Source: Clostridia bacterium (GTDB lineage: Bacteria > Bacillota > Clostridia > Oscillospirales > Acutalibacteraceae). Taken from it: DNA of 46,369 bases. The stretch is from NCBI GenBank assembly GCA_900755895.1, contig CAAEIG010000235.1:1-46369 (forward strand), read 5' to 3'. Shown here piece after piece: positions 24,373 through 31,942 of this stretch. How positions within the stretch are numbered: position 1 is the first letter of the stretch; every line of letters begins with the position of its first letter. Made by a program: the position numbers and the translations under genes. Below the pieces are notes generated by a model. It made no database searches. It was not told the origin of the DNA and saw nothing but the letters and a program-made list of their open reading frames with translations.

Positions 24373-25908
24373 CTATATGTTCCAAACGATTTGAGTGCTG
24401 CCGTCTTCTCGGATTAGAATTTTGTGAATCAGGATCATGGCAACAGCCTTTTTCTGTGCATAGTCCGCATGCTTCCAAGACTTTGCCAAATTGACGGAAA
24501 CCTTTGTTTCCTGCTCCATACGCTTGAGTTCTTCCATACGTTCCAGCAAATCCAGGCGGTCCTGCTTTAATCGGGTGGCTTTTTGGTTGGCAATGGACAA
24601 CAGATCGTCGTTGAAACCACCGGTCAGCATGGTATCCAACAGATGTCTTTCGGACTGCTCGATGGCTTTGACTTTTAACTTCAGAGCGTTAATTGTTTCA
24701 GGTTTCTCTTTTCGGACCCGAGGTCCATCCTCCTGTAATTCGGTCAGTTTTTCCGCAATGCAGTCGTAGACCATGTTTTCCAAATCTTCCCCATAGATGG
24801 ACACCTTTGGTCCGGTGCAAATTTTCTTGTGGGATTTTCCTGTGCAGTTGAAGTATCTTCTCATTTCTCCATGCTGATTTGCTTTGCCCTTGATGGTGGT
24901 CATGGTGTGACCGCATTTCTCACAGATCACCTTTCCGGCCAGCCAGCTGGTGGGGTTGCTATAGCTGTTGGTAATTTGTCGGTTCATTTCCAACTTTCGC
25001 TGGCATTTGAGCCAGATACCGGAATTCACAATGCCAGGATGGGAGAGCACCACCAGCTTCATATCCGACCAATCGGGATTGGCGGAGTCGTGCTTGGTGC
25101 GACCGTACAGTTGGGCTCCACATGTTCCGGTAAACATAGAGATATCACTGACAATCTGTGTCCCGTGGCGGTCAAAATAGTCGTACACATCGGAATCCGC
25201 CTTGACATAAATGGGGTTTTTCAGCAGTGTGGACAACTTTGTGGTTGTCCAGTGGCTTCCGTTGAGAGGTTGTTGTCCCTGGGCCACCAGCATCTCCAAC
25301 AGCCGGCGCAGGGAGACGGATTCCTGTGCATAGGCTTCAAAAATGTACTGCACCTGCTGAGCCTGAGAGGGGATGGGAGAGAGTTTCTTGGTTTTGATGT
25401 TGTGAAGGACGGTGGGCACTAATTCAAAGCCATAGGGTTGACGTCCTCCCATATAGAACCCCATTTCACTGCGATGGGCATAGGCTTGGGTGACTCGGTT
25501 AATGGTGGAAGTGCGCTCGAACTCTGCAAAGACCATCAAGATCTTGACGATCAAATCCCCGTAGGGGGAGGATGTGTCAAAGGACTCCTGTGAGGAGACG
25601 AACTCCACTTGATGCTCCTTGAACTCCTGAAGAATTTTCATGAAATCCGAAAGGGAACGGCTGATCCGGTCCAGCTTGTAGACAATCACCTTGCGGACCT
25701 TTCCTTGGCGAACCAGCCTCATCATTTTTTGAAATCCATCTCGATTGACGTTGCCACCAGAGAATCCGTTGTCGATCAATGTGATGACCTTTTGGCTCCG
25801 TTCCTGGGGCTTAATCATCGTCTTGCAGTATTCAATCTGTGTTTCGCAGCTGATGCTGTTTTCTCTTTCCACAGATTTACGGGCATAGAGGACAAGCGAG
25901 GTTGACAC
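24373..25908 (-). CDS. Large serine recombinase of the cotJC element
   Basis: A 511-residue site-specific recombinase, close in length to SpoIVCA, which excises skin from sigK. The resolvase catalytic domain (about 1-150) has nucleophile S12 in YARKS, an arginine-rich active-site stretch LDRISRS and the FAEFER helix. A recombinase domain (about 160-290), a zinc ribbon (CEKCGH ... NCTG ... CTGP, about 340-395) and a coiled-coil tail (about 415-480) follow. It starts at GTG (25908) with GGAAAG upstream. It lies 21 nt behind a 53-codon gene and probably shares its promoter. It is 2.1 kb from the right end of the element, with a MATE gene between. Confidence 0.93.
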   Translation of the reverse strand: MSTSLVLYARKSVERENSISCETQIEYCKTMIKPQERSQKVITLIDNGFSGGNVNRDGFQKMMRLVRQGKVRKVIVYKLDRISRSLSDFMKILQEFKEHQVEFVSSQESFDTSSPYGDLIVKILMVFAEFERTSTINRVTQAYAHRSEMGFYMGGRQPYGFELVPTVLHNIKTKKLSPIPSQAQQVQYIFEAYAQESVSLRRLLEMLVAQGQQPLNGSHWTTTKLSTLLKNPIYVKADSDVYDYFDRHGTQIVSDISMFTGTCGAQLYGRTKHDSANPDWSDMKLVVLSHPGIVNSGIWLKCQRKLEMNRQITNSYSNPTSWLAGKVICEKCGHTMTTIKGKANQHGEMRRYFNCTGKSHKKICTGPKVSIYGEDLENMVYDCIAEKLTELQEDGPRVRKEKPETINALKLKVKAIEQSERHLLDTMLTGGFNDDLLSIANQKATRLKQDRLDLLERMEELKRMEQETKVSVNLAKSWKHADYAQKKAVAMILIHKILIREDGSTQIVWNI

Positions 25909-25929
25909 CTTCTTTCCACTAGCATGGTT

Positions 25930-26091
25930 TTAATAAAAGCCCTGGGGAGGAGCTTTTGTCTTGCTCAGTACGTGGATCAATTCTTCTAAGATTTGTTCGG
26001 GGGCGTTCTGGTCAGTGGGAGGGAGCGTGATATGCTCTACCCGATGCCGCACCGATTTTACATCCACATACTCCTCTTTCAGATTTGCCAT
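25930..26091 (-). CDS. 53-residue protein encoded in front of the recombinase
   Basis: A short ORF with a good start: GGAGGTG about 6 nt before the ATG at 26091. The product begins MANLKEEYVDVKSVRHRV, is charged, has no membrane segment and has a likely helix around PEQILEELIHVL. No family is recognised. Large serine recombinases need a small unrelated partner to favour excision (for example the 58-residue SprB of SPbeta), and the size and operon position make this a candidate. That is inference from position. A longer frame reaching 26229 has no ribosome site. Confidence 0.7.
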   Translation of the reverse strand: MANLKEEYVDVKSVRHRVEHITLPPTDQNAPEQILEELIHVLSKTKAPPQGFY

Positions 26092-26149
26092 AGTAACACC
26101 TCCAAAGCTGGTGAGCATAATTGTGTGGCATTGGCATCTTTCTGTCACA

Positions 26150-26177
26150 AGCTTATGCAGGAGTGCACAGCATATTT
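26150..26177 (-). promoter_or_regulatory. Candidate sigma-E-type promoter of the recombinase operon
   Basis: On the minus strand AAATATG (26171-26177), 13 bp, CATAAGCT (26150-26157). This fits the mother-cell sigma-E pattern, -35 GHATATT and -10 CATANNNT, at 5 of 7 and 6 of 8 positions, with spacing at the short end. Transcription would start about 50 nt before the 53-codon gene. No sigma-A promoter was seen here. Confidence 0.45.
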
Positions 26178-26217
26178 CCTGGTTACCGTGGTTGGAATGC
26201 GGTCTCTGGTGTAAAGG

Positions 26218-26262
26218 AAGAACACCCATGATCCTTCACGGAAAATCATGGGTGTTCTTTTA
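26218..26262 (-). terminator. Terminator between the MATE gene and the recombinase operon
   Basis: A 15-bp stem, AAGAACACCCATGAT (26218-26232) with ATCATGGGTGTTCTT (26245-26259), and a 12-nt loop. It lies past the MATE stop codon on the minus strand, isolating the recombinase genes from MATE transcription. Its plus-strand side ends in TTTT. Confidence 0.7.
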
Positions 26263-26320
26263 TGGGTTCATTTTTATCCACAAAGGGAAATTGTTTATGC
26301 TTTTCGTTCTGAGTATCCGA

Positions 26321-27739
26321 TCAGGACTGTTTTTCTTGAGAGGCCTCTTGTTTGATGATGGACTTCTTTTTCCACCGGCCCATGCGGTAAGCAATGGAAG
26401 TGATGATTGCACCCATTACCCAGCTGATGAGCAGGGAGATGAACAGCGGGTCGGGAGAGCCGGAACCCATAGCTCCTCCTTCGGGACGGGTGATGAATTC
26501 CAAACCATAGGCCACTGGTACACGAATGATAACTGTGGTAATAATGGAAATCCACATCGGTGTCATGGTGTCTCCAGCGCCCCGCATGACACCGGAGAGG
26601 ATCTGAGTGACGCCCATTGCGATGTATCCCACTGCCAAGATCCGCATCATTCGTACACCGGTGGAAATGACCTCTGGGGTGGAGGTGAACATTTCGACCA
26701 AGTAGGGTCCGAAAATCAGAATTAAGGCTACCAGCACGATGGACACTGTCAGGCCAATTTTAAGTCCGGCCTTCGTTCCTTTCACGCACCGATCCAGTTT
26801 GCCAGCACCGATATTTTGACCGGTGTAGGTGGTCATGGTGGTGCCGAAGGTAAAGTTGGGCATCATAGCAAAGCCGTCCACTCGCATGACGGCCGTGTTA
26901 GCAGCGATGACCACCGTGCCAAAGGAGTTGGTCAAGGACTGGACAATGATCATGGCAAAGGAGAAAATAGCCTGGGTCAGTCCACTGGGTAAGCCCAGCG
27001 TAATGAGCTGCTTTAAGTATTTGGCTTGGGGCCACAGATAGGAGGGTTTCACTGTCAATACATCGCGCATCCACAGCAGGCGGATCAAGCACAATCCGCC
27101 GGATACTATCTGGGAGATAATAGTGGCAATGGCAACACCAGCCACATTCCAATGGAACCCTGCCACAAACCAAACATCCAACACGATGTTCAATAGGCAA
27201 GCGATGATGAGAAAGATCACCGGCATGACGGAATCTCCTAGTCCCCGTAGCACACCGGCGAGGATGTTGTAAAATGCGCAGCCGATAATGCCTCCGAAGA
27301 GAATCACGAGGTAGGTGCAGGACATCTCATGAATTTCCTCCGGAGTGCCCAAAGCGGTCATCACTGGGCGAGTGATCAGAGGACCAACAATCATGATGAA
27401 AATAGAGGAGACAATGGTGGCGGTAATAGTGGTGCCAATGGTGGCTTCCAGCCGTTCCCGGTCCTTGGCTCCAAAATACTGGCTGACCATGACGCTTGCG
27501 CCCACAGAGATGCCCATAAACAGCACCAGCAGTAGGTTCAAAATGGGACCGCTGGCCCCCACTGCCGCCAGAGCGCCATCACCCACATAGGTCCCTATCA
27601 CAATGGAATCCACCGTGGAGTATAGCTGCTGGGCTAAATTGCCGATGAGCAGAGGTACTGAAAAGCGGAGCAGGTTCGCGGCGGGGCTGCCCTGGGTCAT
27701 GTCCTGGGCCGAAAACAGGTTGGTAAGTTTTCCTGACAT
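26321..27739 (-). CDS. MATE-family multidrug exporter
   Basis: A 472-residue multi-antimicrobial extrusion transporter with about twelve membrane helices in two six-helix halves, the NorM/DinF/MepA-type fold. It exchanges cations for drugs or metabolites across the membrane. The N-terminal half begins near QGSPAANLLRFSVPLLIGNLAQQLYS. The start ATG has AAGGAAGG at a long spacing (about 13 nt). It is the gene nearest the right end of the cotJC element and looks like self-contained resistance cargo with its own promoter and terminator. Confidence 0.9.
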   Translation of the reverse strand: MSGKLTNLFSAQDMTQGSPAANLLRFSVPLLIGNLAQQLYSTVDSIVIGTYVGDGALAAVGASGPILNLLLVLFMGISVGASVMVSQYFGAKDRERLEATIGTTITATIVSSIFIMIVGPLITRPVMTALGTPEEIHEMSCTYLVILFGGIIGCAFYNILAGVLRGLGDSVMPVIFLIIACLLNIVLDVWFVAGFHWNVAGVAIATIISQIVSGGLCLIRLLWMRDVLTVKPSYLWPQAKYLKQLITLGLPSGLTQAIFSFAMIIVQSLTNSFGTVVIAANTAVMRVDGFAMMPNFTFGTTMTTYTGQNIGAGKLDRCVKGTKAGLKIGLTVSIVLVALILIFGPYLVEMFTSTPEVISTGVRMMRILAVGYIAMGVTQILSGVMRGAGDTMTPMWISIITTVIIRVPVAYGLEFITRPEGGAMGSGSPDPLFISLLISWVMGAIITSIAYRMGRWKKKSIIKQEASQEKQS

Positions 27740-27788
27740 AAATAGCGTTCATCCTTCCTTTACTTCCCCAAGTATATTTGTTTCACAC

Positions 27789-27794
27789 ATTATA
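27789..27794 (-). promoter_or_regulatory. Extended -10 of the MATE gene
   Basis: Minus-strand TGGTATAAT, a perfect -10 with the TGn extension, 50 bp before the MATE start codon. No good -35 was found, as is common for extended -10 promoters. Confidence 0.5.
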
Positions 27795-28021
27795 CCACAA
27801 AAATTGGCGAAAATCTTTTGTGAAAAAAGCAAGAAATTGATAGGTGAAATTGACGGAAAGCAATAAAAGGCGAGAGTCAGGCTGAGATACAGTGACAAAA
27901 ATCCATGGAAAAAGATTTATCATTCCCATAAAGTGGGTCCGAGTAAATGCTGCGTTTCAAACTTTCAGTAAAAATCAAAAGTCTTGCAAACGTAGGAGTT
28001 CCAAGGGTTCCAGAGCTTTAC

Positions 28022-28046
28022 TTAAATTGTCCGCTTCGGCGAAGGG
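28022..28046 (+). other. Right attachment junction (attR) before the cotJC tail
   Basis: CGCTTCGGCGAAG at 28032-28044 corresponds to 13441-13453. Just upstream, the frame of the cotJC tail is closed by a TAA at 28023-28025, so the tail cannot be translated as part of a longer native protein here. The CTTCG-G-CGAAG core is itself a near-perfect palindrome, as expected of a recombinase site. Confidence 0.75.
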
Positions 28047-28118
28047 CTTCGACTACTCACTGATACGTTGGACTCCAAGAACTTTTACGCCTTCAATCCT
28101 TCCTTCGACAAGAAGTAA
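28032..28118 (+). pseudogene. cotJC: Displaced 3' end of cotJC
   Basis: 28 codons and a TAA that encode the conserved C-terminus of CotJC, RFGEGLRLL ... DSKNFYAFNPSFDKK. There is no start codon or ribosome site, so it is silent in this arrangement. Joined to position 13441 it continues the cotJC frame exactly (CAG then CGC TTC GGC GAA GGG) and gives 199 residues, normal for the family. It is followed 20 bp later by a terminator that would be the natural end of the cotJ operon. It is better called an exon-like fragment than a dead pseudogene if excision occurs. Confidence 0.92.
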
Positions 28119-28138
28119 TTGGAGTGTCCACAGCAAGC

Positions 28139-28172
28139 AAAAGGACTGTTGCACTGGTGCAACAGTCCTTTT
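28139..28172. terminator. Bidirectional terminator after cotJC tail and GH106-like gene
   Basis: A perfect stem, AAAAGGACTGTTGCAC (28139-28154) with GTGCAACAGTCCTTTT (28157-28172). It has an A run on one side and a T run on the other, so it ends the restored cotJ transcript on the plus strand and the glycosidase transcript on the minus strand. Confidence 0.9.
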
Positions 28173-28191
28173 GTTGTGCTATTTGAAGCAA

Positions 28192-30756
28192 TTAAACTTG
28201 CGATTTGAGAACAACAGGGCCTTGAATTCCACTGGCAGGGATGGCCATGTACTGAGAGAAGGAATCCTGGATGCGATTGGCAAGAGAATTGGCCACCACC
28301 ACTTCCAGATGATTTTCTCCCTGGACCAAGCTTTGGGAGATGTCCCAGCAATAGGGAGCACAGATTCGCTGCCCCAGATCTTGACCGTTGACGGACAGTT
28401 TGGCTGTCATGCCGACGCGTCCCAAATCCAGCACTACGGGTCCTTGGAAGTCCAATTTCACCGTTGTCCGATACCGGATCTCCCCGGAGAAGGTTGGAAT
28501 TCCCTCCTTGCCGGTCACGTTGCACAGAGGCGCTTTTTTTCGGAAGGGACGAAACTCCTCATCTTTGCCGGATTCTCGCAGTTCCATATCCCACAGAAGA
28601 TCCAAGGGTTGTGTCTTTGTCAGCAGAGGAATCTCCGGGAAGGAGCTCCACTCTTCACGGGTGAATCCGTCCCAGATAAAAAGCACCGACTGACCGGGTT
28701 CCAAGGTGACGGGTACTCGCCCTTCGCGAGCGCGGCCCCGGTGGCAAATCTGGTTGAGGAGATCCAGTGCCAGGTATTCGCCGGTGATCGGGAAACGGAG
28801 CGTTTCCTCCACCTTTCTGGGGGATTCGTTGAACAGGAAGAAGCAGCTCATCCCATCCCTATTGAAACGTGCGATGCGCAGCAGAGGTTCCGTTGCAGAG
28901 TAGTCGTGGGCCAGACCCAAGGCCAGAAGCTTTTGCGGCAGTTCTTCCAGTGTTACCGCCTTACCGGGAAGTTTTCCCTCCCGGGCGGGAACGGGTTCTA
29001 CAAAGAACAGGGGAACTCCGGCCTGTTCCAATCGGCGGGCTGCCTGCCAAAAGCTTTTGGGAAGGTATGCACTGGCAGGCACCACAAGGAACCGGTAGCC
29101 ATCGCCAAATACACCGTGGCTGGCAGGAGTCTGTTCCAGATAGTCCAGAGAGACGATCTCATAAGAAATGTGGGCGTCGTAACAGGCCTTTGCAGGTTTT
29201 TGGGTGAACATGGCTCGATCCTTGTCCATCCATTCCGCCTCAGCGTGATAGAGTACTGCGCCGACAGCCTCCATCTTGGCGCCGTAAAGCAGATGAGCTG
29301 CTCGGTTTGTGTAGCGCATCAGTTGGGAGAAGCCCGCAAATTGGGGGTCATTGCCCTCGGCCCAGAAGTGGGGAGGACAATCCTTATCCAAGTAGAAATC
29401 ATCGAAAGCGTGGGGGACAAAGTGGTTGATGCCCCGTACCAGCAGGAAATCCATCAGCCATTTCAACACCGGAGCTCCTTCCGCCCAGCCGTAAGCGCCA
29501 AAGACCTCACACATGGCTTTGCCATCCATCAGGGGATTCTGTCTTGCCTGGGAGGCAGCCAGTTGGCCCAGTACATAGTGGAAGAACTCCGGGTCGGTCA
29601 TGCCGCCGCCCACCCGAGCCGCAGTCTGGTACTCTCCCATACTGGGCATGACTTGGTGGAGCACAATATCAATTCCGCTCATGTCCTGGCCGTCCAAGCC
29701 CCGGAAGAAGTGCCCGGCACTGCGCCCCACTCGGGCATGTGCGTTCATATCCTCAATGATATGACCAATGTACTGAACCCCGTGATCCCGGCACCAACCG
29801 CCCACTTGGTGGGAGAAATTCTCCTGCCACAGCCAAGTAACCGCGTCCATGTATGCCAGCCGGACTTCCGCGCCACCGTCCTTGAGGGGGTACCACAGGG
29901 CGGGCAGCAGAGCTACTGGCTGTTTTAGCCCATACTTTTCCATGAGTTCAGGAATGGCCTCGTCCCATGGAAGTGCCAGACCGGGTTCGCCGACCCTTCG
30001 AAAATAGCCGCCGGTATCCTCGCCCCACGGTCCCAGATGTTGGCAGTCCAGACCGGGTTCGTCAGAAAAGAACCCCGCCACTGTGTTGCCAAAGTATTCG
30101 GGGAAGTGCTGATAGTGGGGCTCGTACACTCCTTCGATCAACGCGGCCACGGATTGCCGAGATAGCAAGTTGGCTTTCCAGCGGGTGGACTCCTGGCACC
30201 CCTGGCGAGTTTTATAGACGAAGAATACCCGCCAGCAGCCCTGTGGTACATCCAAGTATAGGAAATTCTGGTCGGGTTCCACAGGGAATACCATTGGCTC
30301 GCCTGTCATGCTTTCGCCCTCTTTTGTTCGCAGGAAGGCGCAGATTCCCAGCAATTCTTCCTCTTCCTGACAAGGGGGGATTAGCAGTGCGGTGTCCGGT
30401 GCAGGTCCCATGACATCCACATGATGTTCCCGCAGATACCACCGGCGCAGATCCGGGTATTTGGTCTCGATCACGCCGTTGGTATCCCCAGTGGGGTAGT
30501 GCTTTGCGTCCAGGATCCAAACCTTCATGTCCCGCTTTTTGGCTTCATCCAAAATCATGCCCAGGGTTTCCCACCAGGAGTCCTGGCAAAAGCCTTCAAA
30601 GGGGCGGGATTCCACACAGACAGCCCGGCATCCGCTCTCCCGGATTTTTTCCATCTTTTCAGGGATTCCTTCCCGGTTGCCTTCGTGCTGCCAAAAGAAG
30701 GGCAGCAGGTAGTTGTCCGGTGTGTCATTCCATACAGTCTGTAAAGTTGGGTTCAT
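28192..30756 (-). CDS. GH106-like glycosidase (alpha-L-rhamnosidase type)
   Basis: A large cytoplasmic glycoside hydrolase of 854 residues, without a signal peptide. The catalytic-domain features are those of GH106-like proteins: FFSDEPGL in the first barrel part, CEVFGAYGWAEGAPVLKWLM and LLVRGINHFVPHAF. A C-terminal beta-sandwich carries VNGQDLGQR and ENHLEVVVANSL, as in many glycosidases. Rhamnosidase activity is the family expectation, not proven. I used the ATG at 30756 behind GGGAGTGAAG. The frame extends 35 codons upstream, but those residues look non-native. It is divergent from a MerR regulator gene 224 bp away. Confidence 0.8.
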   Translation of the reverse strand: MNPTLQTVWNDTPDNYLLPFFWQHEGNREGIPEKMEKIRESGCRAVCVESRPFEGFCQDSWWETLGMILDEAKKRDMKVWILDAKHYPTGDTNGVIETKYPDLRRWYLREHHVDVMGPAPDTALLIPPCQEEEELLGICAFLRTKEGESMTGEPMVFPVEPDQNFLYLDVPQGCWRVFFVYKTRQGCQESTRWKANLLSRQSVAALIEGVYEPHYQHFPEYFGNTVAGFFSDEPGLDCQHLGPWGEDTGGYFRRVGEPGLALPWDEAIPELMEKYGLKQPVALLPALWYPLKDGGAEVRLAYMDAVTWLWQENFSHQVGGWCRDHGVQYIGHIIEDMNAHARVGRSAGHFFRGLDGQDMSGIDIVLHQVMPSMGEYQTAARVGGGMTDPEFFHYVLGQLAASQARQNPLMDGKAMCEVFGAYGWAEGAPVLKWLMDFLLVRGINHFVPHAFDDFYLDKDCPPHFWAEGNDPQFAGFSQLMRYTNRAAHLLYGAKMEAVGAVLYHAEAEWMDKDRAMFTQKPAKACYDAHISYEIVSLDYLEQTPASHGVFGDGYRFLVVPASAYLPKSFWQAARRLEQAGVPLFFVEPVPAREGKLPGKAVTLEELPQKLLALGLAHDYSATEPLLRIARFNRDGMSCFFLFNESPRKVEETLRFPITGEYLALDLLNQICHRGRAREGRVPVTLEPGQSVLFIWDGFTREEWSSFPEIPLLTKTQPLDLLWDMELRESGKDEEFRPFRKKAPLCNVTGKEGIPTFSGEIRYRTTVKLDFQGPVVLDLGRVGMTAKLSVNGQDLGQRICAPYCWDISQSLVQGENHLEVVVANSLANRIQDSFSQYMAIPASGIQGPVVLKSQV

Positions 30757-30980
30757 ACAAACTTCACTCCCATCCGATTCCTTGATGTTCCTCTCCAAAA
30801 GCAGCATCTGTAAGCTGCCGTTTCGCAGCACATTATAGCATTTTAGCGGGTGGAAGTCCATGGTTTTTCTATAGTATCACGAAAAAGGATGGGTTTTAAG
30901 TGTAGGAGAAAGAGGGTTGCTTTTTTGTCAGGAACAGGTTAAACTCTAAATCAAGATGAGAGTTTTGGGAGGGATACACA

Positions 30981-31820
30981 GTGAAAGAAACCTTACTTTC
31001 CATTGGAAAGATGGCTGCGCTGAACAGATTGTCTGTTTCCACGCTGCGGCTGTATGATGAGAAAGGCCTGTTGAAGCCTCGGTACATTGACCCCCAGACG
31101 GGCTACCGATATTACAGCATCGACCAGAATGCCCGTTTGGATGTGATCGTCTACATGAAGGAACTGGGAATGAGTCTCTCTCAAATTGCCCAGGCATTGC
31201 AAAAGGAGGATGTCTCCCTGATCGAGGAGATTCTTAGCCAGAAAAACGAGCAGATCCACCAGCAGGTGCGGGAATTAAAAGCACAGCACGATGCGGTGGA
31301 GCGGGCGATCCTCTCCATTGAGCGCTATCGGAAATCACCGGTCACAGGAACGCTCTCCCTGGAATATATTGACCGCCGGTATGCCTGGGGAATTCCCTGT
31401 CGGTCCAACTTCTACAGCGACGACGTCCACAGCTATGAAGACGCATTGCGAGAGTTGCGTCTACATTTGGAAGAGGCGGGGTTCACTCAAATCCACTCCT
31501 ATAATATCGGCACCTCTATACTGCAAGAGGATTTTGAGGCGGACCGGTTTGTGCCGGAGAGGATTTTTCTTCTTGCCAACCGTAGGGAGGAGATCCCTGG
31601 CTTTCAGGTGGTGGAAAGCGGCATGTACGCCTGCGTGTACCTGGACAATTTTGATGATGAAATTCACTATGCCCGCCAGCTGCGGGAGTATTGTGAGCAA
31701 AACCGGTACCGCATTTCGGGGGATTATTTCTGTGAGGTGATGACAGGATTCCAGGTGTTTGACAGTGATCCCCGCAGCATGTTCATGCGGCTGCAGGTGC
31801 CTGTGAGCTTCCAAAAATAA
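30981..31820 (+). CDS. MerR-family regulator with a GyrI-like effector domain
   Basis: 279 residues: an N-terminal winged-helix MerR domain (about 6-75, with STLRLYDEKGLLKP and DPQTGYRYYS), a dimerising coiled coil (about 80-115) and a BmrR/GyrI-like ligand domain (about 120-279). It starts at GTG with GGGAGGG upstream. The promoter immediately downstream (31847-31877) has the 19-bp spacer and inverted repeat that MerR activators untwist, so its target is almost surely the dehydrogenase gene at 31943. The ligand is unknown. Confidence 0.9.
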   Translation: MKETLLSIGKMAALNRLSVSTLRLYDEKGLLKPRYIDPQTGYRYYSIDQNARLDVIVYMKELGMSLSQIAQALQKEDVSLIEEILSQKNEQIHQQVRELKAQHDAVERAILSIERYRKSPVTGTLSLEYIDRRYAWGIPCRSNFYSDDVHSYEDALRELRLHLEEAGFTQIHSYNIGTSILQEDFEADRFVPERIFLLANRREEIPGFQVVESGMYACVYLDNFDDEIHYARQLREYCEQNRYRISGDYFCEVMTGFQVFDSDPRSMFMRLQVPVSFQK

Positions 31821-31846
31821 ATTTGCCAATTTTTTCACAAATTCTC

Positions 31847-31877
31847 TTGACCCTCAGCCTGCATGAGGGTTTACACT
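31847..31877 (+). promoter_or_regulatory. MerR-type promoter and operator
   Basis: TTGACC (31847-31852), a 19-bp spacer and TACACT (31872-31877). A perfect inverted repeat ACCCTCA-N7-TGAGGGT (31850-31870) fills the spacer. The over-long spacer with a central palindrome is diagnostic of MerR-family activation by DNA distortion. Confidence 0.88.
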
Positions 31878-31942
31878 AAGGGCAGAACAGAAAAGGGACT
31901 CAGTTCCCTTTAGAGAGGACCTGTACCAAAGGAGGATTTGTC

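Larger units (their letters stand above)
13441..28031. mobile_element. 14.6-kb skin-like element interrupting cotJC
   Basis: The interval between corresponding positions of the two cotJC pieces is 14,591 bp. It carries a large serine recombinase (24373-25908, minus) with a 53-codon gene in front. Cargo is a URO-D-family gene, a HExxH protein, a BceRSAB-type system, TetR with three membrane proteins, a sugar isomerase-like gene and a MATE exporter. No capsid, tail, conjugation or replication genes were recognised. Much of it, for example 16200-24000, looks less GC-rich than the 6600-13440 flank. The cotJC pieces are in direct orientation, so recombination between the ends would excise a circle and restore the gene. 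Known relatives in concept are skin (sigK) and SPbeta (spsM). Excision during sporulation is inferred. A fixed insertion is the alternative. Confidence 0.85.

Noticed and set aside
28032..28118. The cotJC tail as a leftover of a second, unrelated cotJC copy
   Set aside because: Possible, but less likely. The fragment starts exactly where the first gene loses its match, is in the same orientation and frame, is followed by a terminator, and a SpoIVCA-sized recombinase lies between. No other remnant of a second cotJ operon is present upstream of it.
27892..29928. A 678-codon open frame on the plus strand
   Set aside because: It lies opposite the GH106-like glycosidase, crosses the cotJC fragment and a strong terminator, has no ribosome site and its product resembles no protein family. 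It is a shadow of the GC-rich minus-strand gene.
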